Shown here piece by piece: positions 17,445 through 25,131 of a DNA stretch of 64,000 nt. Every line of letters begins with the position of its first letter. Within the stretch, counting starts at the first letter, position 1. The position numbers and the translations under genes are program-made. This DNA comes from Paenibacillus radicis (ex Xue et al. 2023) (GTDB lineage: Bacteria; Bacillota; Bacilli; Paenibacillales; NBRC-103111): NCBI RefSeq assembly GCF_024722015.1, contig NZ_JANQBD010000010.1:209937-273936 (forward strand), read 5' to 3'. The notes under the pieces are model-generated. The model was not told where the DNA came from. It worked only from the letters and a program-made list of their open reading frames with translations, and made no database searches.

Positions 17445-18626
17445 ATGAAAATTACGAAGGTTGAAGTGTTTATCGTCAAAATTCCAACTCCCAAGGTAGC
17501 TTCTCCCAATACCAAGCGTTACATAACCGAAGATTATTATATTAATGAAGGGCGCCGCTCCTGCATTTATTCGGATAAGGTGGAGACTATCTTCATCAAA
17601 GTTTCTACCGATGAGGGGATTGAGGGCTGGGGCGAGCTGCTTGCTCCAACGAACCCCGAAGTGGCGGCGGCTGTCATTAGAGGCCATCTGGCCCCATTGG
17701 TTCTCGGAGAGAATCCGATGGCAACCCAATATTTGTGGGATAAAATGCTGGATACCTTGCGCGAGCGAGGCTACACCGGCGGATATTTGGTCGATGCGAT
17801 GGCAGGGCTGGATGTAGCCTTTTGGGATATCAAAGGCAAGGCATTCGGACTGCCTGTTTATATGCTGCTGGGAGGGCAATACCGCGACAAGCTGCGGAGC
17901 TACTGCTCCAGCGTGCCGGGGAGAACGACCGAGGAACGGCTCGAAAGCGTGGACCGGATTATGGAGGATGGCTACGATGCTATTAAAATTCATACATTTG
18001 GCAAAGGAAAAACAGCTGATCTGGAGCTGCTGTCGGCCATTCGCCGAAAGTATGATTCAAGCCAGCTGGATTTAATGTTGGACGGTCATGGGAAATATAC
18101 CCATTCAGAAGCCTTTTCGCTTGGTCGTGCACTGGGAGAGCTTGACCTGTTATTTTTTGAGACACCGCTGACCTTCGAGGATATTAAAGGGCATCGGAAG
18201 CTGGCGGACGCTATTGATACCGCTATCGCCGTTGGGGAGCCGCTGCGTACTATTTATACGTTCAGGGATTGGATTACGGAGGGAGCGCTTGAGGTGGCAC
18301 AGCCGGATCTGGGCCGCAACGGTATTACAGAAATGATGCGAATCGCCCATTTGGCGGAAGCTCATCATCTGTCCTTTGCACCGCATCTTAGTGTGCATCA
18401 GGCAGTAGGTGTAGCTGCCTCGGTGCATGTATCTGCCGCTATCTCCAACTTCCTGATCTTCGAATATCAGCCTAATTCGTTGAGGGCATCCGAGCAGTAC
18501 TCCAGCGCGTCGTTCAAGCTGGAACAGGGAGCTATTAAGGTGCCAAACGACCCGGGTCTGGGTGTGGAAATCAATGAGCTGGAGCTGCGTAAGTTTGTGA
18601 CGGAATATGTGGAGATTAAAGCTTAG
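17445..18626 (+). CDS. Enolase-superfamily sugar-acid dehydratase, copy 2
   Basis: The 393-residue paralogue of the gene at 13974 has the same catalytic set: K181-x-H183 (AIKIHTFG), Asp213 (LDGHG), Glu239 (FFETPL), Glu265 (VGEPLRT), and the Asp288/His314 dyad (QPDLGR, APHLSVHQ). Several loops differ, for example after the KxH motif, so the two enzymes probably act on different sugar acids or epimers. ATG at 17445 follows GGAGGT. It lies 88 bp after the SDR stop, likely in the same transcript. Confidence 0.85.
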   Translation: MKITKVEVFIVKIPTPKVASPNTKRYITEDYYINEGRRSCIYSDKVETIFIKVSTDEGIEGWGELLAPTNPEVAAAVIRGHLAPLVLGENPMATQYLWDKMLDTLRERGYTGGYLVDAMAGLDVAFWDIKGKAFGLPVYMLLGGQYRDKLRSYCSSVPGRTTEERLESVDRIMEDGYDAIKIHTFGKGKTADLELLSAIRRKYDSSQLDLMLDGHGKYTHSEAFSLGRALGELDLLFFETPLTFEDIKGHRKLADAIDTAIAVGEPLRTIYTFRDWITEGALEVAQPDLGRNGITEMMRIAHLAEAHHLSFAPHLSVHQAVGVAASVHVSAAISNFLIFEYQPNSLRASEQYSSASFKLEQGAIKVPNDPGLGVEINELELRKFVTEYVEIKA

Positions 18627-18883
18627 CAGCTTTTTTTGCAACATCTCTGAATAATAAGGCAGCGAAGTAGTTATAATATGATTCGACGGTGAAACGAGAG
18701 GTGTGGTTCCGTTGGGCGATCTAACGAGCAATACTAGGGAAGTTGTTAGAATCTAAATAGAAGCGAGGGGATGTGCCGCAGAGACGTTATTGTAGTACCT
18801 TATACTGCATAGTGTTTAATTGTGGTTAGACCTAAGATTCCAAGAGGTTCAAGACAGTAGTACCAAATCAATTCACCGTCGAG

Positions 18884-18908
18884 AAGGACTCCGTGAGGAG
18901 TCCTTTGC
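18884..18908 (+). terminator. Terminator of the sugar-acid cluster
   Basis: AAGGACTCC, GTGA, GGAGTCCTT, then TTGCTT: a perfect 9-bp stem with a tetraloop. It lies about 260 bp after the dehydratase stop; the space before it shows no gene. Confidence 0.75.
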
Positions 18909-18925
18909 TTATAATATGTGATGAA

Positions 18926-18990
18926 CTATTCTGATATTGTAAGCAATCTGCCGCTAAACATAATTGTATCTTCATCGAGAGGCTTCGAGG
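18926..18990. repeat. Dispersed intergenic repeat, copy 1
   Basis: This copy shares CTGATATTG-AAGCAA, CCGCTAAACA and TGTATCTTCATCGAGA-GGCTTCGA with copies near 19326, 20441 and 20612. It follows the terminator directly. Confidence 0.6.
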
Positions 18991-19049
18991 GCTTCGATCC
19001 TAAACTTTGCTAATTTTATCATGTTCCATAATCAGGGAGGGTTCAATAG

Positions 19050-19184
19050 ATGGATAACAGCAGCACACATGATTTTGTGGAGAAAGTGCATGATACACAG
19101 GAGAAGGCTGAGAAAAACAAAAAGCATCAAAAAGAGAATCCAGGCAATAAATTGCCCGGTAAGCAGCACAGTACTAACAAATAA
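19050..19184 (+). CDS. Small hydrophilic conserved-looking protein (44 residues)
   Basis: ATG is preceded by AGGGAGGG at seven bases, and the frame runs to TAA at 19182-19184. The peptide starts MDNSSTHDFVEKVHDTQEKA and ends GKQHSTNK. It is highly charged, Lys-rich, with no membrane segment or cysteine. The pattern resembles the small Bacillales family DUF4023 (about 40 residues) as I recall it, but I cannot check. It has its own terminator 90 bp downstream. Function unknown. Confidence 0.65.
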   Translation: MDNSSTHDFVEKVHDTQEKAEKNKKHQKENPGNKLPGKQHSTNK

Positions 19185-19274
19185 TTAATAAACCGCGACG
19201 GAGTAAAGGGGCTAGGCTGTCCGATAATTACTTATTGGTAGTTACAGCCTAAACTTTATCCGTAATTTGGTTGA

Positions 19275-19326
19275 AAAAGAACCTTCAGTTTCCACTTTTA
19301 TAGTGGGGTTGAAGGTTCTTTTGTTT
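19275..19326 (+). terminator. Terminator after the 44-residue gene
   Basis: AAAAGAACCTTC (19275-19286) and GAAGGTTCTTTT (19311-19322) form a perfect 12-bp stem, with TGTTT after it. Confidence 0.85.
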
Positions 19327-19412
19327 ATAATATCAGCTTTATAAGTTTTCAGCGGAGCTAAACAAGTCTGATATTGCAAGAAACCTACAAATGAATCACT
19401 GTCGCTCATCTT
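19326..19412. repeat. Dispersed intergenic repeat, copy 2
   Basis: It contains AAGTTTTCAGCG-AG, AACAAGTCTGATAT and GCAAGAAA, matching the copy at 20441-20550 over about 60 bases. It also begins right after a terminator. Confidence 0.65.
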
Positions 19413-19491
19413 TTAAAGGCCGCAATAGAGGTTTTCTTATAGGGACTCACCTGGCTTTGCTTTGTGGGCTTAACTTGTTCCTTACTTGACA

Positions 19492-19500
19492 TGCTATAAT
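19492..19500 (+). promoter_or_regulatory. Extended -10 promoter for the Cys-rich protein
   Basis: TGCTATAAT: a consensus -10 with a TG extension, 31 bp before the ATG at 19531. No good -35 is seen at the usual spacing. Confidence 0.55.
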
Positions 19501-19530
19501 CAAACTATCAGGAAAAGGAGGTACGGCATT

Positions 19531-19848
19531 ATGGATTGCAGGGTAGGCTGCGCGGCATGTTGTATTGTTATTTCGATTTCATCTCCGATTCCCGGAATGC
19601 CCGAAGGAAAACCGGCAGGGGTCAGCTGCATTCATCTTTCGGCCGATAATAGATGCGGCTTGTTCCAGAAACCAGAACGTCCTGCCATATGCAGCAGCTT
19701 GCGACCTTCGGAAGATATGTGCGGGCAGTCTAACGAGGAAGCCTTCTCAATTTTGCAAGCCCTTGAACAAGCAACGAAACCTCCAGATCTCACACCTCAA
19801 AAAGTTAACTCACCTCAAGTAAAATCGTGTTCACAGCTCAAAAGTTAA
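19531..19848 (+). CDS. Cys-rich YkgJ-like putative metal-binding protein with repeat-derived tail
   Basis: The 105-residue protein opens MDCRVGCAACC and continues with CIHLSADNRCGLF, RPAICSSLRPSEDMC: the cysteine spacing of the YkgJ/CxxCxxCC zinc- or iron-chelate family. ATG at 19531 follows AAAGGAGGT. From about residue 87 the frame runs into the tandem array at 19791-20032, so the last 19 residues (…NSPQVKSCSQLKS) are translated repeat rather than native sequence. The original stop may have been lost when the array formed or expanded. Function unknown; a metal-binding role is inferred from the cysteines. Confidence 0.78.
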   Translation: MDCRVGCAACCIVISISSPIPGMPEGKPAGVSCIHLSADNRCGLFQKPERPAICSSLRPSEDMCGQSNEEAFSILQALEQATKPPDLTPQKVNSPQVKSCSQLKS

Positions 19849-20032
19849 CTCAGCTCAAGTACAATCGCGATCACACCTCAAAAAGTTAACTCACCTCAAG
19901 TACAATCGTGATCACACCTCAAAAGTTAACTCACCTCAAGTACAATCGCGATAACACCTTAAAAGTTAACTCACCTCGAGTACAATCGTGATCACACCTC
20001 AGAAAGTTAACTTACCACGTGCACAATCGTAG
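19791..20032. repeat. Tandem array, six units of 40-41 bp
   Basis: Units start at 19791, 19832, 19872, 19913, 19953 and 19993, with consensus CACACCTCAAAAGTTAACT then CACCTCAAGTACAATCGTGAT. Each holds the 8-bp palindrome AGTTAACT. Outer units are more diverged than inner ones, as in a decaying minisatellite. The first 1.4 units are read as the tail of the gene at 19531. Confidence 0.92.
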
Positions 20033-20405
20033 AGCTTCGCATAGTAAAGGAACTTATAGCATAGTAAACATTTTACATTAAAACAACGAATCAGGGTTCG
20101 TGGATAGTGGTCGGTAATGAGGAACATGGTTATGAGATTACGGATTAAGGATTGAAGGCGGGTTAGCAAGTAAGGTGGTAACACTAAGCACAGAATACAA
20201 CAGAAGAGGGTATGGGTACGGGGGAGGGGCAATAGCATCCGCTCTGATCATCACCTCTGGTAACTACTCGGGTATGCAACTTACCTCTGAAGATCGTGTT
20301 CCAAACGCTGCGAGGCCTACATTAAAAAACACGATTCCAACAGCTGCCGTAATCCCACATCTATCCCTCCCTCCAAAAGCACAAAACGTAAATGGAAAAC
20401 CGAGG

Positions 20406-20424
20406 CCGCCGCAAGGCGGTTTTC
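20406..20424 (+). terminator. Short terminator-like hairpin in a gene-free region
   Basis: CCGCC, GCAA, GGCGG, TTTT. The stem is short but GC-only with a T-run. It has no obvious gene upstream and may be left from a lost gene. Confidence 0.5.
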
Positions 20425-20440
20425 CTATGAGAGAAGTTTT

Positions 20441-20672
20441 TTATACTATCAAACTTTAGAAGTTTTCAGCGAAGTTGAACAAGTCTGATATGGCAAGAAA
20501 AGCCACCGCTTAGACACGAATGTATCTTCATCGAGAAGGCTTCGAATAGAAGCATTTTTTTATTCTTGACGTCGGGCAACCTTGACCAATAAATTTCGCG
20601 AAAGCGTATGTTGAACTTTTATACTCGAAAAGAAGGTGGCGGCTAAAGCACGAATGCATCTTCGTCGGGGGT
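20441..20672. repeat. Dispersed intergenic repeat, copies 3 and 4
   Basis: Copy 3 (about 20441-20550) is the fullest, with AAGTTTTCAGCGAAG, AACAAGTCTGATAT, CACGAATGTATCTTCATCG, AGAAGGCTTCGAATAGAAGC. Copy 4 (about 20612-20672) has GGCTAAAGCACGAATGCATC and TTCGTCGGGG. A related end recurs near 63535-63575. Confidence 0.65.
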
Positions 20673-20880
20673 TAGTATATTTTAACTGGAATTTCCGGAG
20701 CTAATTTTCCCGTTACATCCTCGGTGCGGAACTTAACTGGAAAATCTCCATCTATATGTAGATATTATGGGGAGATAGGCATTAAATGATGGAATTAGCG
20801 GGAGGATTTCCAGTTATCCCCCTAAAAATCCCCTCTCGGCCTATAATTAACAGGAGGATTTCCCGTTAGCCAACTATGCA
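20673..20880. repeat. Cluster of GGAAATCC-type inverted segments
   Basis: AACTGGAATTTCCGGAGC, AACTGGAAAATCTCC, GGAGGATTTCCAGTTA and GGAGGATTTCCCGTTA appear in both orientations. A partial match (AGCTGGAATTT, GCTAATTTTACGG) recurs near 63829-63857. I see no gene between 20033 and 21097. Confidence 0.55.
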
Positions 20881-21059
20881 TCCTTCAGACTGCACCACAG
20901 AGCATGAAAGTAAATCCGTTCATCATGGTAGTTATGGGGGGAGCACCAGCACCTAGTTGTTACTTTCGCCAGGCCTTGATTTGGCGCAAAATGTATTCCC
21001 ACCGCTGCAAGCGCCTGTGAACGATTTTTGTTCATTTTTTCGGGAAAAGCTTTAACTTA

Positions 21060-21088
21060 TTGATAGCTGAAACATTATTTGCTACAAT
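21060..21088 (+). promoter_or_regulatory. Promoter of the LacI-type regulator
   Basis: TTGATA (21060-21065), 17 bp, TACAAT (21083-21088): a near-consensus sigma-A promoter. Confidence 0.78.
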
Positions 21089-21097
21089 AATATCAAC

Positions 21098-21117
21098 TTC
21101 CGAAAACGTTTTCGGAA
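21098..21117. promoter_or_regulatory. Perfect 20-bp palindromic operator
   Basis: TTCCGAAAACGTTTTCGGAA is a perfect palindrome with the central CG typical of LacI/GalR-family sites. It starts about 10 bp after the -10 box, so it covers the start of transcription and would allow autorepression. Confidence 0.8.
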
Positions 21118-21136
21118 TACGTAGAAGGAGGTAAGG

Positions 21137-22147
21137 GTGCTTACAATCAAAGATATCGCAAAAAATTTAAACATGTCCGTTTCTACCGTGTCGAAGGCGC
21201 TTAACAACTACCACGATGTCAAGGAAGAAACAAAGCTGCGCGTATTGGAAGAATGCAGGCGGTTAAATTTTACCCCCAATATCGTAGCCAGGAGCATGAT
21301 TAACAAGAAATCGTATGTCGTTGGCTTGATGATTCCGGATATTGCGGATTCCTTCTTTTCCGTTAATGCTCGCGGTGTAGAAGAAGTACTGGTGCAGCAC
21401 GATCATCGTGTCGTCTATGCGAGTACAGGCAGAGATCCAAGAGAGGAAAAACGGTTTTTGACTAGTGCGGTTGAGCGACGCTGGGACGGTGTTATCATCA
21501 CTCCCGATTATTTTGATGAAGAGCTGATCGATATGATTCAGAAAATGGAAATCCCGGTCGTGTTACTGCGTCGTCGTACTCCTGAAGGCTTAAACATTCC
21601 TTTTGTAGATGCGGACCATTATCAAGGAGCCTGCACCTTAACCGAATATCTTATCTCGCTGGGTCATACGAAAATCGGATTTATTCATTTATCAACGTCA
21701 ATCGGGGGCAAACGTTTTCAAGGCTTTATCGACACAATGAGCAAGCATGGGTTGTCCGTATCGGAGGAAAGTGTCGTCATTGGTGGAAGGTCCATCGAGG
21801 AGGGCCGCGAAGCAATGGGGAGGCTTTATGCGGCAAACCCGAGCTTGACAGCTGTTTTTGCAGCCAATGATATTTTGGGCATTGGGGCTCTCGAATATTT
21901 AGCTATTCATGAGATTCGGGTGCCTGAGCAAATTTCTGTGGTTGGCTTCGATAATATCGAATTCACTAATTTGCACTGGATTCAATTAACGACCATGGAA
22001 CAGCCTCGTAAGGAAATGGGAAGAGTTGCGGCTCAGCTCCTTCTGGAAATGATCTTGAAGCGGGATGAGCAGCCGGAATCAATAACTTTGCCTACCCGAT
22101 TAATTGAACGTCGAAGCGCGAGCTTCTTAAAACCGCAGGCTTACTAA
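21137..22147 (+). CDS. LacI/GalR-family transcriptional regulator
   Basis: The 336-residue protein starts at GTG behind AAGGAGGTAA. The HTH (1-25: TIKDIAKNLNMSVSTVSKAL) and the hinge RRLNFTPNIVARSM are followed by a periplasmic-binding-protein-like sensor domain (VVGLMIPDIADSFFS, FAANDILGIGALEYL, SVVGFDNIEFTNL). This is the usual length for the family. The operator at 21098-21117 suggests autoregulation, and the transporter operon 79 bp downstream is the likely target. The effector is unknown, probably a sugar or sugar phosphate. Confidence 0.9.
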   Translation: MLTIKDIAKNLNMSVSTVSKALNNYHDVKEETKLRVLEECRRLNFTPNIVARSMINKKSYVVGLMIPDIADSFFSVNARGVEEVLVQHDHRVVYASTGRDPREEKRFLTSAVERRWDGVIITPDYFDEELIDMIQKMEIPVVLLRRRTPEGLNIPFVDADHYQGACTLTEYLISLGHTKIGFIHLSTSIGGKRFQGFIDTMSKHGLSVSEESVVIGGRSIEEGREAMGRLYAANPSLTAVFAANDILGIGALEYLAIHEIRVPEQISVVGFDNIEFTNLHWIQLTTMEQPRKEMGRVAAQLLLEMILKRDEQPESITLPTRLIERRSASFLKPQAY

Positions 22148-22184
22148 GGGAAGCCTGCGGTGCTGCACACGATTGCCACCCGTA

Positions 22185-22199
22185 ATGTAAGCGTTTACC
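22185..22199. promoter_or_regulatory. Probable catabolite-responsive element (cre)
   Basis: ATGTAAGCGTTTACC fits the CcpA cre consensus WTGNAANCGNWNNCA in all but the last base. It lies just before the transporter operon and differs from the 21098 palindrome, suggesting separate carbon-catabolite control. Confidence 0.65.
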
Positions 22200-22226
22200 A
22201 AAAGTTGAGAAAGGGGATTTATGTTT

Positions 22227-23333
22227 ATGCGCAAACCGTTGTTATTTGTATTGGCGTTACTTCTGTCTTTTAGTGTGTTTTTAGTTGGTTGCGGGAGTAG
22301 CAGTTCACAAAGTACGGGGGCTGGGAAGGAGCCGGCTCCAGCTCCAACCCCTCAGACGCCCAAAGAAGGACAAGATTTCAAAGGTACGGGGCAGGTGACG
22401 GTATACACGGCATTTCTGGAAGACGAAGCCGCAAGGATTTTCGGAGAATTCGAGAAAACATCCGGTATCAAAGTGAAATTTGTCCGGTTGTCCGCCGGTG
22501 AAATTCAGACCCGTTTAAAGGCGGAGAAAAACAACCCGCAGGCCAGCGTATGGTTCGGTGGTTCGACAGATACGTTCATCTCAGCAGCAGGAGACGGCCT
22601 GCTTGAAAAGTTTACACCTAAGGGCTCGGATAAGCTGCCCAAAGAATATGTGGACAAGGACAGCAACTGGACACCTGTATCCATTGGTGCGATTGCTTTT
22701 GCTTCCAATACCGATTGGCTGGCCAAAAATAATTTGCAGCCTCCTCAAAGCTGGGAGGACCTTCTGAAGCCGGAGTTTAAAGGCAATGTCACAATGGCGC
22801 ATCCTGCCACTTCAGGCACGTCATTTACAACACTGGCCACTCTCATTCAACTCAAGGGCGGCGAGGATCAAGGGTTTCAATATTTCGAGAAGCTGGATAA
22901 GAACATTCGTCAGTACACGAAATCAGGCGCCGCACCGGTCCGTATGGCTGGCTTGGGCGAAACGGGGGTAGGCATTTGCTTTACCCAAGATATCTTGTCA
23001 ACCAAAGAACAAGGTTTCCCGATTACGATGTCGTTCCCGAAGGAAGGAACGGGTTATGAAGTGAGTGCAGCCGCTCTTATCAAAAGCGGTCCTGCGGGCG
23101 AAGTGGAGAATGCCAAGAAATTCATCGAATGGTCGATCAGCAAAGGCGCGCAAGATCTATTGAAGGATTCCTTCAGGCTGCCGGTCAACCCTGAGGCTGT
23201 GTTGGCAAAAGGTGCTCTGAAGCTATCCGACATCAAAGTCATTTCCTACAATGCACAATGGGCCGGTGAGCATCGCAGCGACTTGCTCGGTAAATTCGAT
23301 TCGAAAATCAAAGGCAAAGAAAGCGCAAAGTAA
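22227..23333 (+). CDS. ABC transporter substrate-binding lipoprotein (AfuA/FbpA/PotD-like)
   Basis: The 368-residue protein has a signal peptide with lipobox LVGC (lipidated Cys near residue 22), a Ser/Pro linker, and a family-1/ferric-type binding domain starting at QVTVYTAFLEDEAARIF. The conserved pattern VWFGGSTDTFISAA is typical of the Fbp/Afu cluster. The cluster includes binding proteins for Fe3+, phosphonates, polyamines and, in Actinobacillus AfuA, hexose phosphates. ATG at 22227 has the better RBS distance; an ATG lies six bases upstream. The downstream phosphatase and sugar-type regulators favour a phosphorylated organic ligand. Confidence 0.86.
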   Translation: MRKPLLFVLALLLSFSVFLVGCGSSSSQSTGAGKEPAPAPTPQTPKEGQDFKGTGQVTVYTAFLEDEAARIFGEFEKTSGIKVKFVRLSAGEIQTRLKAEKNNPQASVWFGGSTDTFISAAGDGLLEKFTPKGSDKLPKEYVDKDSNWTPVSIGAIAFASNTDWLAKNNLQPPQSWEDLLKPEFKGNVTMAHPATSGTSFTTLATLIQLKGGEDQGFQYFEKLDKNIRQYTKSGAAPVRMAGLGETGVGICFTQDILSTKEQGFPITMSFPKEGTGYEVSAAALIKSGPAGEVENAKKFIEWSISKGAQDLLKDSFRLPVNPEAVLAKGALKLSDIKVISYNAQWAGEHRSDLLGKFDSKIKGKESAK

Positions 23334-23365
23334 TAAGAGGGCGCTATACAAAAAGTGCTGCTTTA

Positions 23366-23398
23366 CCTATGGGGTAGCTGAACGGCTGCCCTCATAGG
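23366..23398 (+). other. Intercistronic stem-loop between binding protein and permease genes
   Basis: CCTATGGGGTAGC and GCTGCCCTCATAGG form a near-perfect stem of about 13 bp with a 6-base loop and no T-run. Such structures often stabilise or partly terminate the 5' message so that the binding protein is made in excess over the permease. Confidence 0.6.
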
Positions 23399-23423
23399 GA
23401 AATCAATAGGGGAGGAACAGATA

Positions 23424-25127
23424 TTGGCAACCGTGGATACTACAGATAGCTCGCAGCAGTCGGTACCGATCTACAAACGGCGACACGAATGGATCATGTT
23501 CAAAGAACCGTGGCTATTCGCAATAATAGTTTTAATTCTATTATCGTTATTTACATTTTCGCTATATCCGATTTATGAAGTGATCAAGGTGACGGTGGTT
23601 GGTGACTACGGCTTTGATTTGAACGTCATCGCTAAAGCCATTACAAGCGGTTACTTCATTCACTCCTTATGGAATAGCGTAAAGCTGGGTGTGATCGCTG
23701 CCGTGCTTGCTACGGTGATTGGGTTTGTTTTTGCCTATGCTATCACCAAAACGAGCATGAAAGGAAAAACATTTTTTCATCTTATCGCGTTATTGCCGAT
23801 CATTTCCCCGCCCTTTGTGATTGCTCTCTCGGTCATTTTGCTGTTCGGACGCCGTGGCATCATCAGCAATGGCTTGCTGGGGTGGGACAATACAGACGTA
23901 TATGGTCTGACGAGCTTGATCATTATTCAGACGCTGGCGTTTTATCCGATCGCTTATATGAATATCCGGGGTGTACTGGAATCCATGGACGGATCGATAG
24001 AGGATGCGGCGTTGAATCTGGGGGCTTCGCGGTGGAAAGTATTCCGTACGGTGACCTTTCCGTTAGCGATACCTGCCATTTTCAGTGCTATATTGCTTGT
24101 GTTTATTAAATCAATAGAGGATTTTGGAAATCCAATGGTCATTGCTGGGGATTATTCTACACTGGCTGTGCAAGCCTATATGCAGATTACAGGTATGTAC
24201 GATCTTCGTTCGGGCTCATTTTTAGCGATCTCCATTTTGTTTCCGGCACTCATAGTCTACTTTCTTCAAAAGTATTGGATTAGTAAAAAATCCTACGTCA
24301 CAGTCACTGGGAAACCAACGTCATCCAATAATCGAATTCGCGAAAAATATATTGTCTGGCCGTTGTTTGCCTTCTGCGCCTTGATCACCTTATCCGTTCT
24401 CCTTTTTTACGGTACGGTTGTTTGGGTGTCACTGGTTAAGGTATGGGGGGTCAACAACACGGTTACTCTGGACAATTTCAAGTATATATTCACTCGTGGT
24501 TTCCATTCGATTCGAGATTCATTAGTACTTTCGGTTATTGCTACGCCAATTACGGCACTATTCGGGATGGTCATAGCCTACCTGATAATCCGCAAAAAAT
24601 TCTTCGGCAAAAAGCTGATGGAGTTCAGCTCCATGCTGACCTTTGCCGTACCGGGCACGGTCGTCGGTATAGGCTACGTGCTTGCGTTCAACAAGCTCCC
24701 TCTGCTGCTGACAGGAACAGCATTAATTATTATTCTTGCGCTCACATTCCGGAATCTGTCGGTGGGGATTGAGGCGGGAACGAACAGTCTGCGGCAGGTC
24801 GATCCGTCTATTGAGGAAGCATCAACGAATTTGGGTGCCAACGGATTGACTACCTTCTGGAAAATTTCACTGCCATTAATGAAATCGGCGCTTTATTCAG
24901 GACTTATTTATTCATTTATCCGATCCATGACTTCGATTAGCGGCATCATCTTTTTAATCTCAGTCAATTGGAGCTTGCTGACCGTTTCGATTTTATCGGA
25001 AATCGAGGCAAGTCGGTTCGGTGTCGCAGCAGCGTATTGTATCATCCTGATTGTGGTGGTATTGATCGCGCTTGGAATATTACAATTGCTCGTCAATCGG
25101 CTGGGTTCGAAGAACAGGAGGATGTAA
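23424..25127 (+). CDS. ABC transporter permease, fused double domain (FbpB/AfuB-like)
   Basis: The 567-residue protein carries two binding-protein-dependent permease domains in one chain, about 12 membrane helices. Each half has an EAA loop for contact with the ATPase: EDAALNLGASRWKVFRTV and EEASTNLGANGLTTFWKI. This fused layout is typical of ferric/AfuB-type importers. Start is TTG behind GGGGAGGAAC. It lies between binding protein and ATPase genes, four bases before the latter. Confidence 0.9.
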   Translation: MATVDTTDSSQQSVPIYKRRHEWIMFKEPWLFAIIVLILLSLFTFSLYPIYEVIKVTVVGDYGFDLNVIAKAITSGYFIHSLWNSVKLGVIAAVLATVIGFVFAYAITKTSMKGKTFFHLIALLPIISPPFVIALSVILLFGRRGIISNGLLGWDNTDVYGLTSLIIIQTLAFYPIAYMNIRGVLESMDGSIEDAALNLGASRWKVFRTVTFPLAIPAIFSAILLVFIKSIEDFGNPMVIAGDYSTLAVQAYMQITGMYDLRSGSFLAISILFPALIVYFLQKYWISKKSYVTVTGKPTSSNNRIREKYIVWPLFAFCALITLSVLLFYGTVVWVSLVKVWGVNNTVTLDNFKYIFTRGFHSIRDSLVLSVIATPITALFGMVIAYLIIRKKFFGKKLMEFSSMLTFAVPGTVVGIGYVLAFNKLPLLLTGTALIIILALTFRNLSVGIEAGTNSLRQVDPSIEEASTNLGANGLTTFWKISLPLMKSALYSGLIYSFIRSMTSISGIIFLISVNWSLLTVSILSEIEASRFGVAAAYCIILIVVVLIALGILQLLVNRLGSKNRRM

Positions 25128-25131
25128 CATA

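Noticed and set aside
19791..20032. Possible CRISPR or DnaA-box cluster
   Set aside because: Units abut with no spacers and contain no DnaA-box consensus; no replication genes are nearby.
20175..20459. Plus-strand frame of 94 residues in the gene-poor region
   Set aside because: No RBS, low-complexity and repeat-derived sequence, no recognisable domain.
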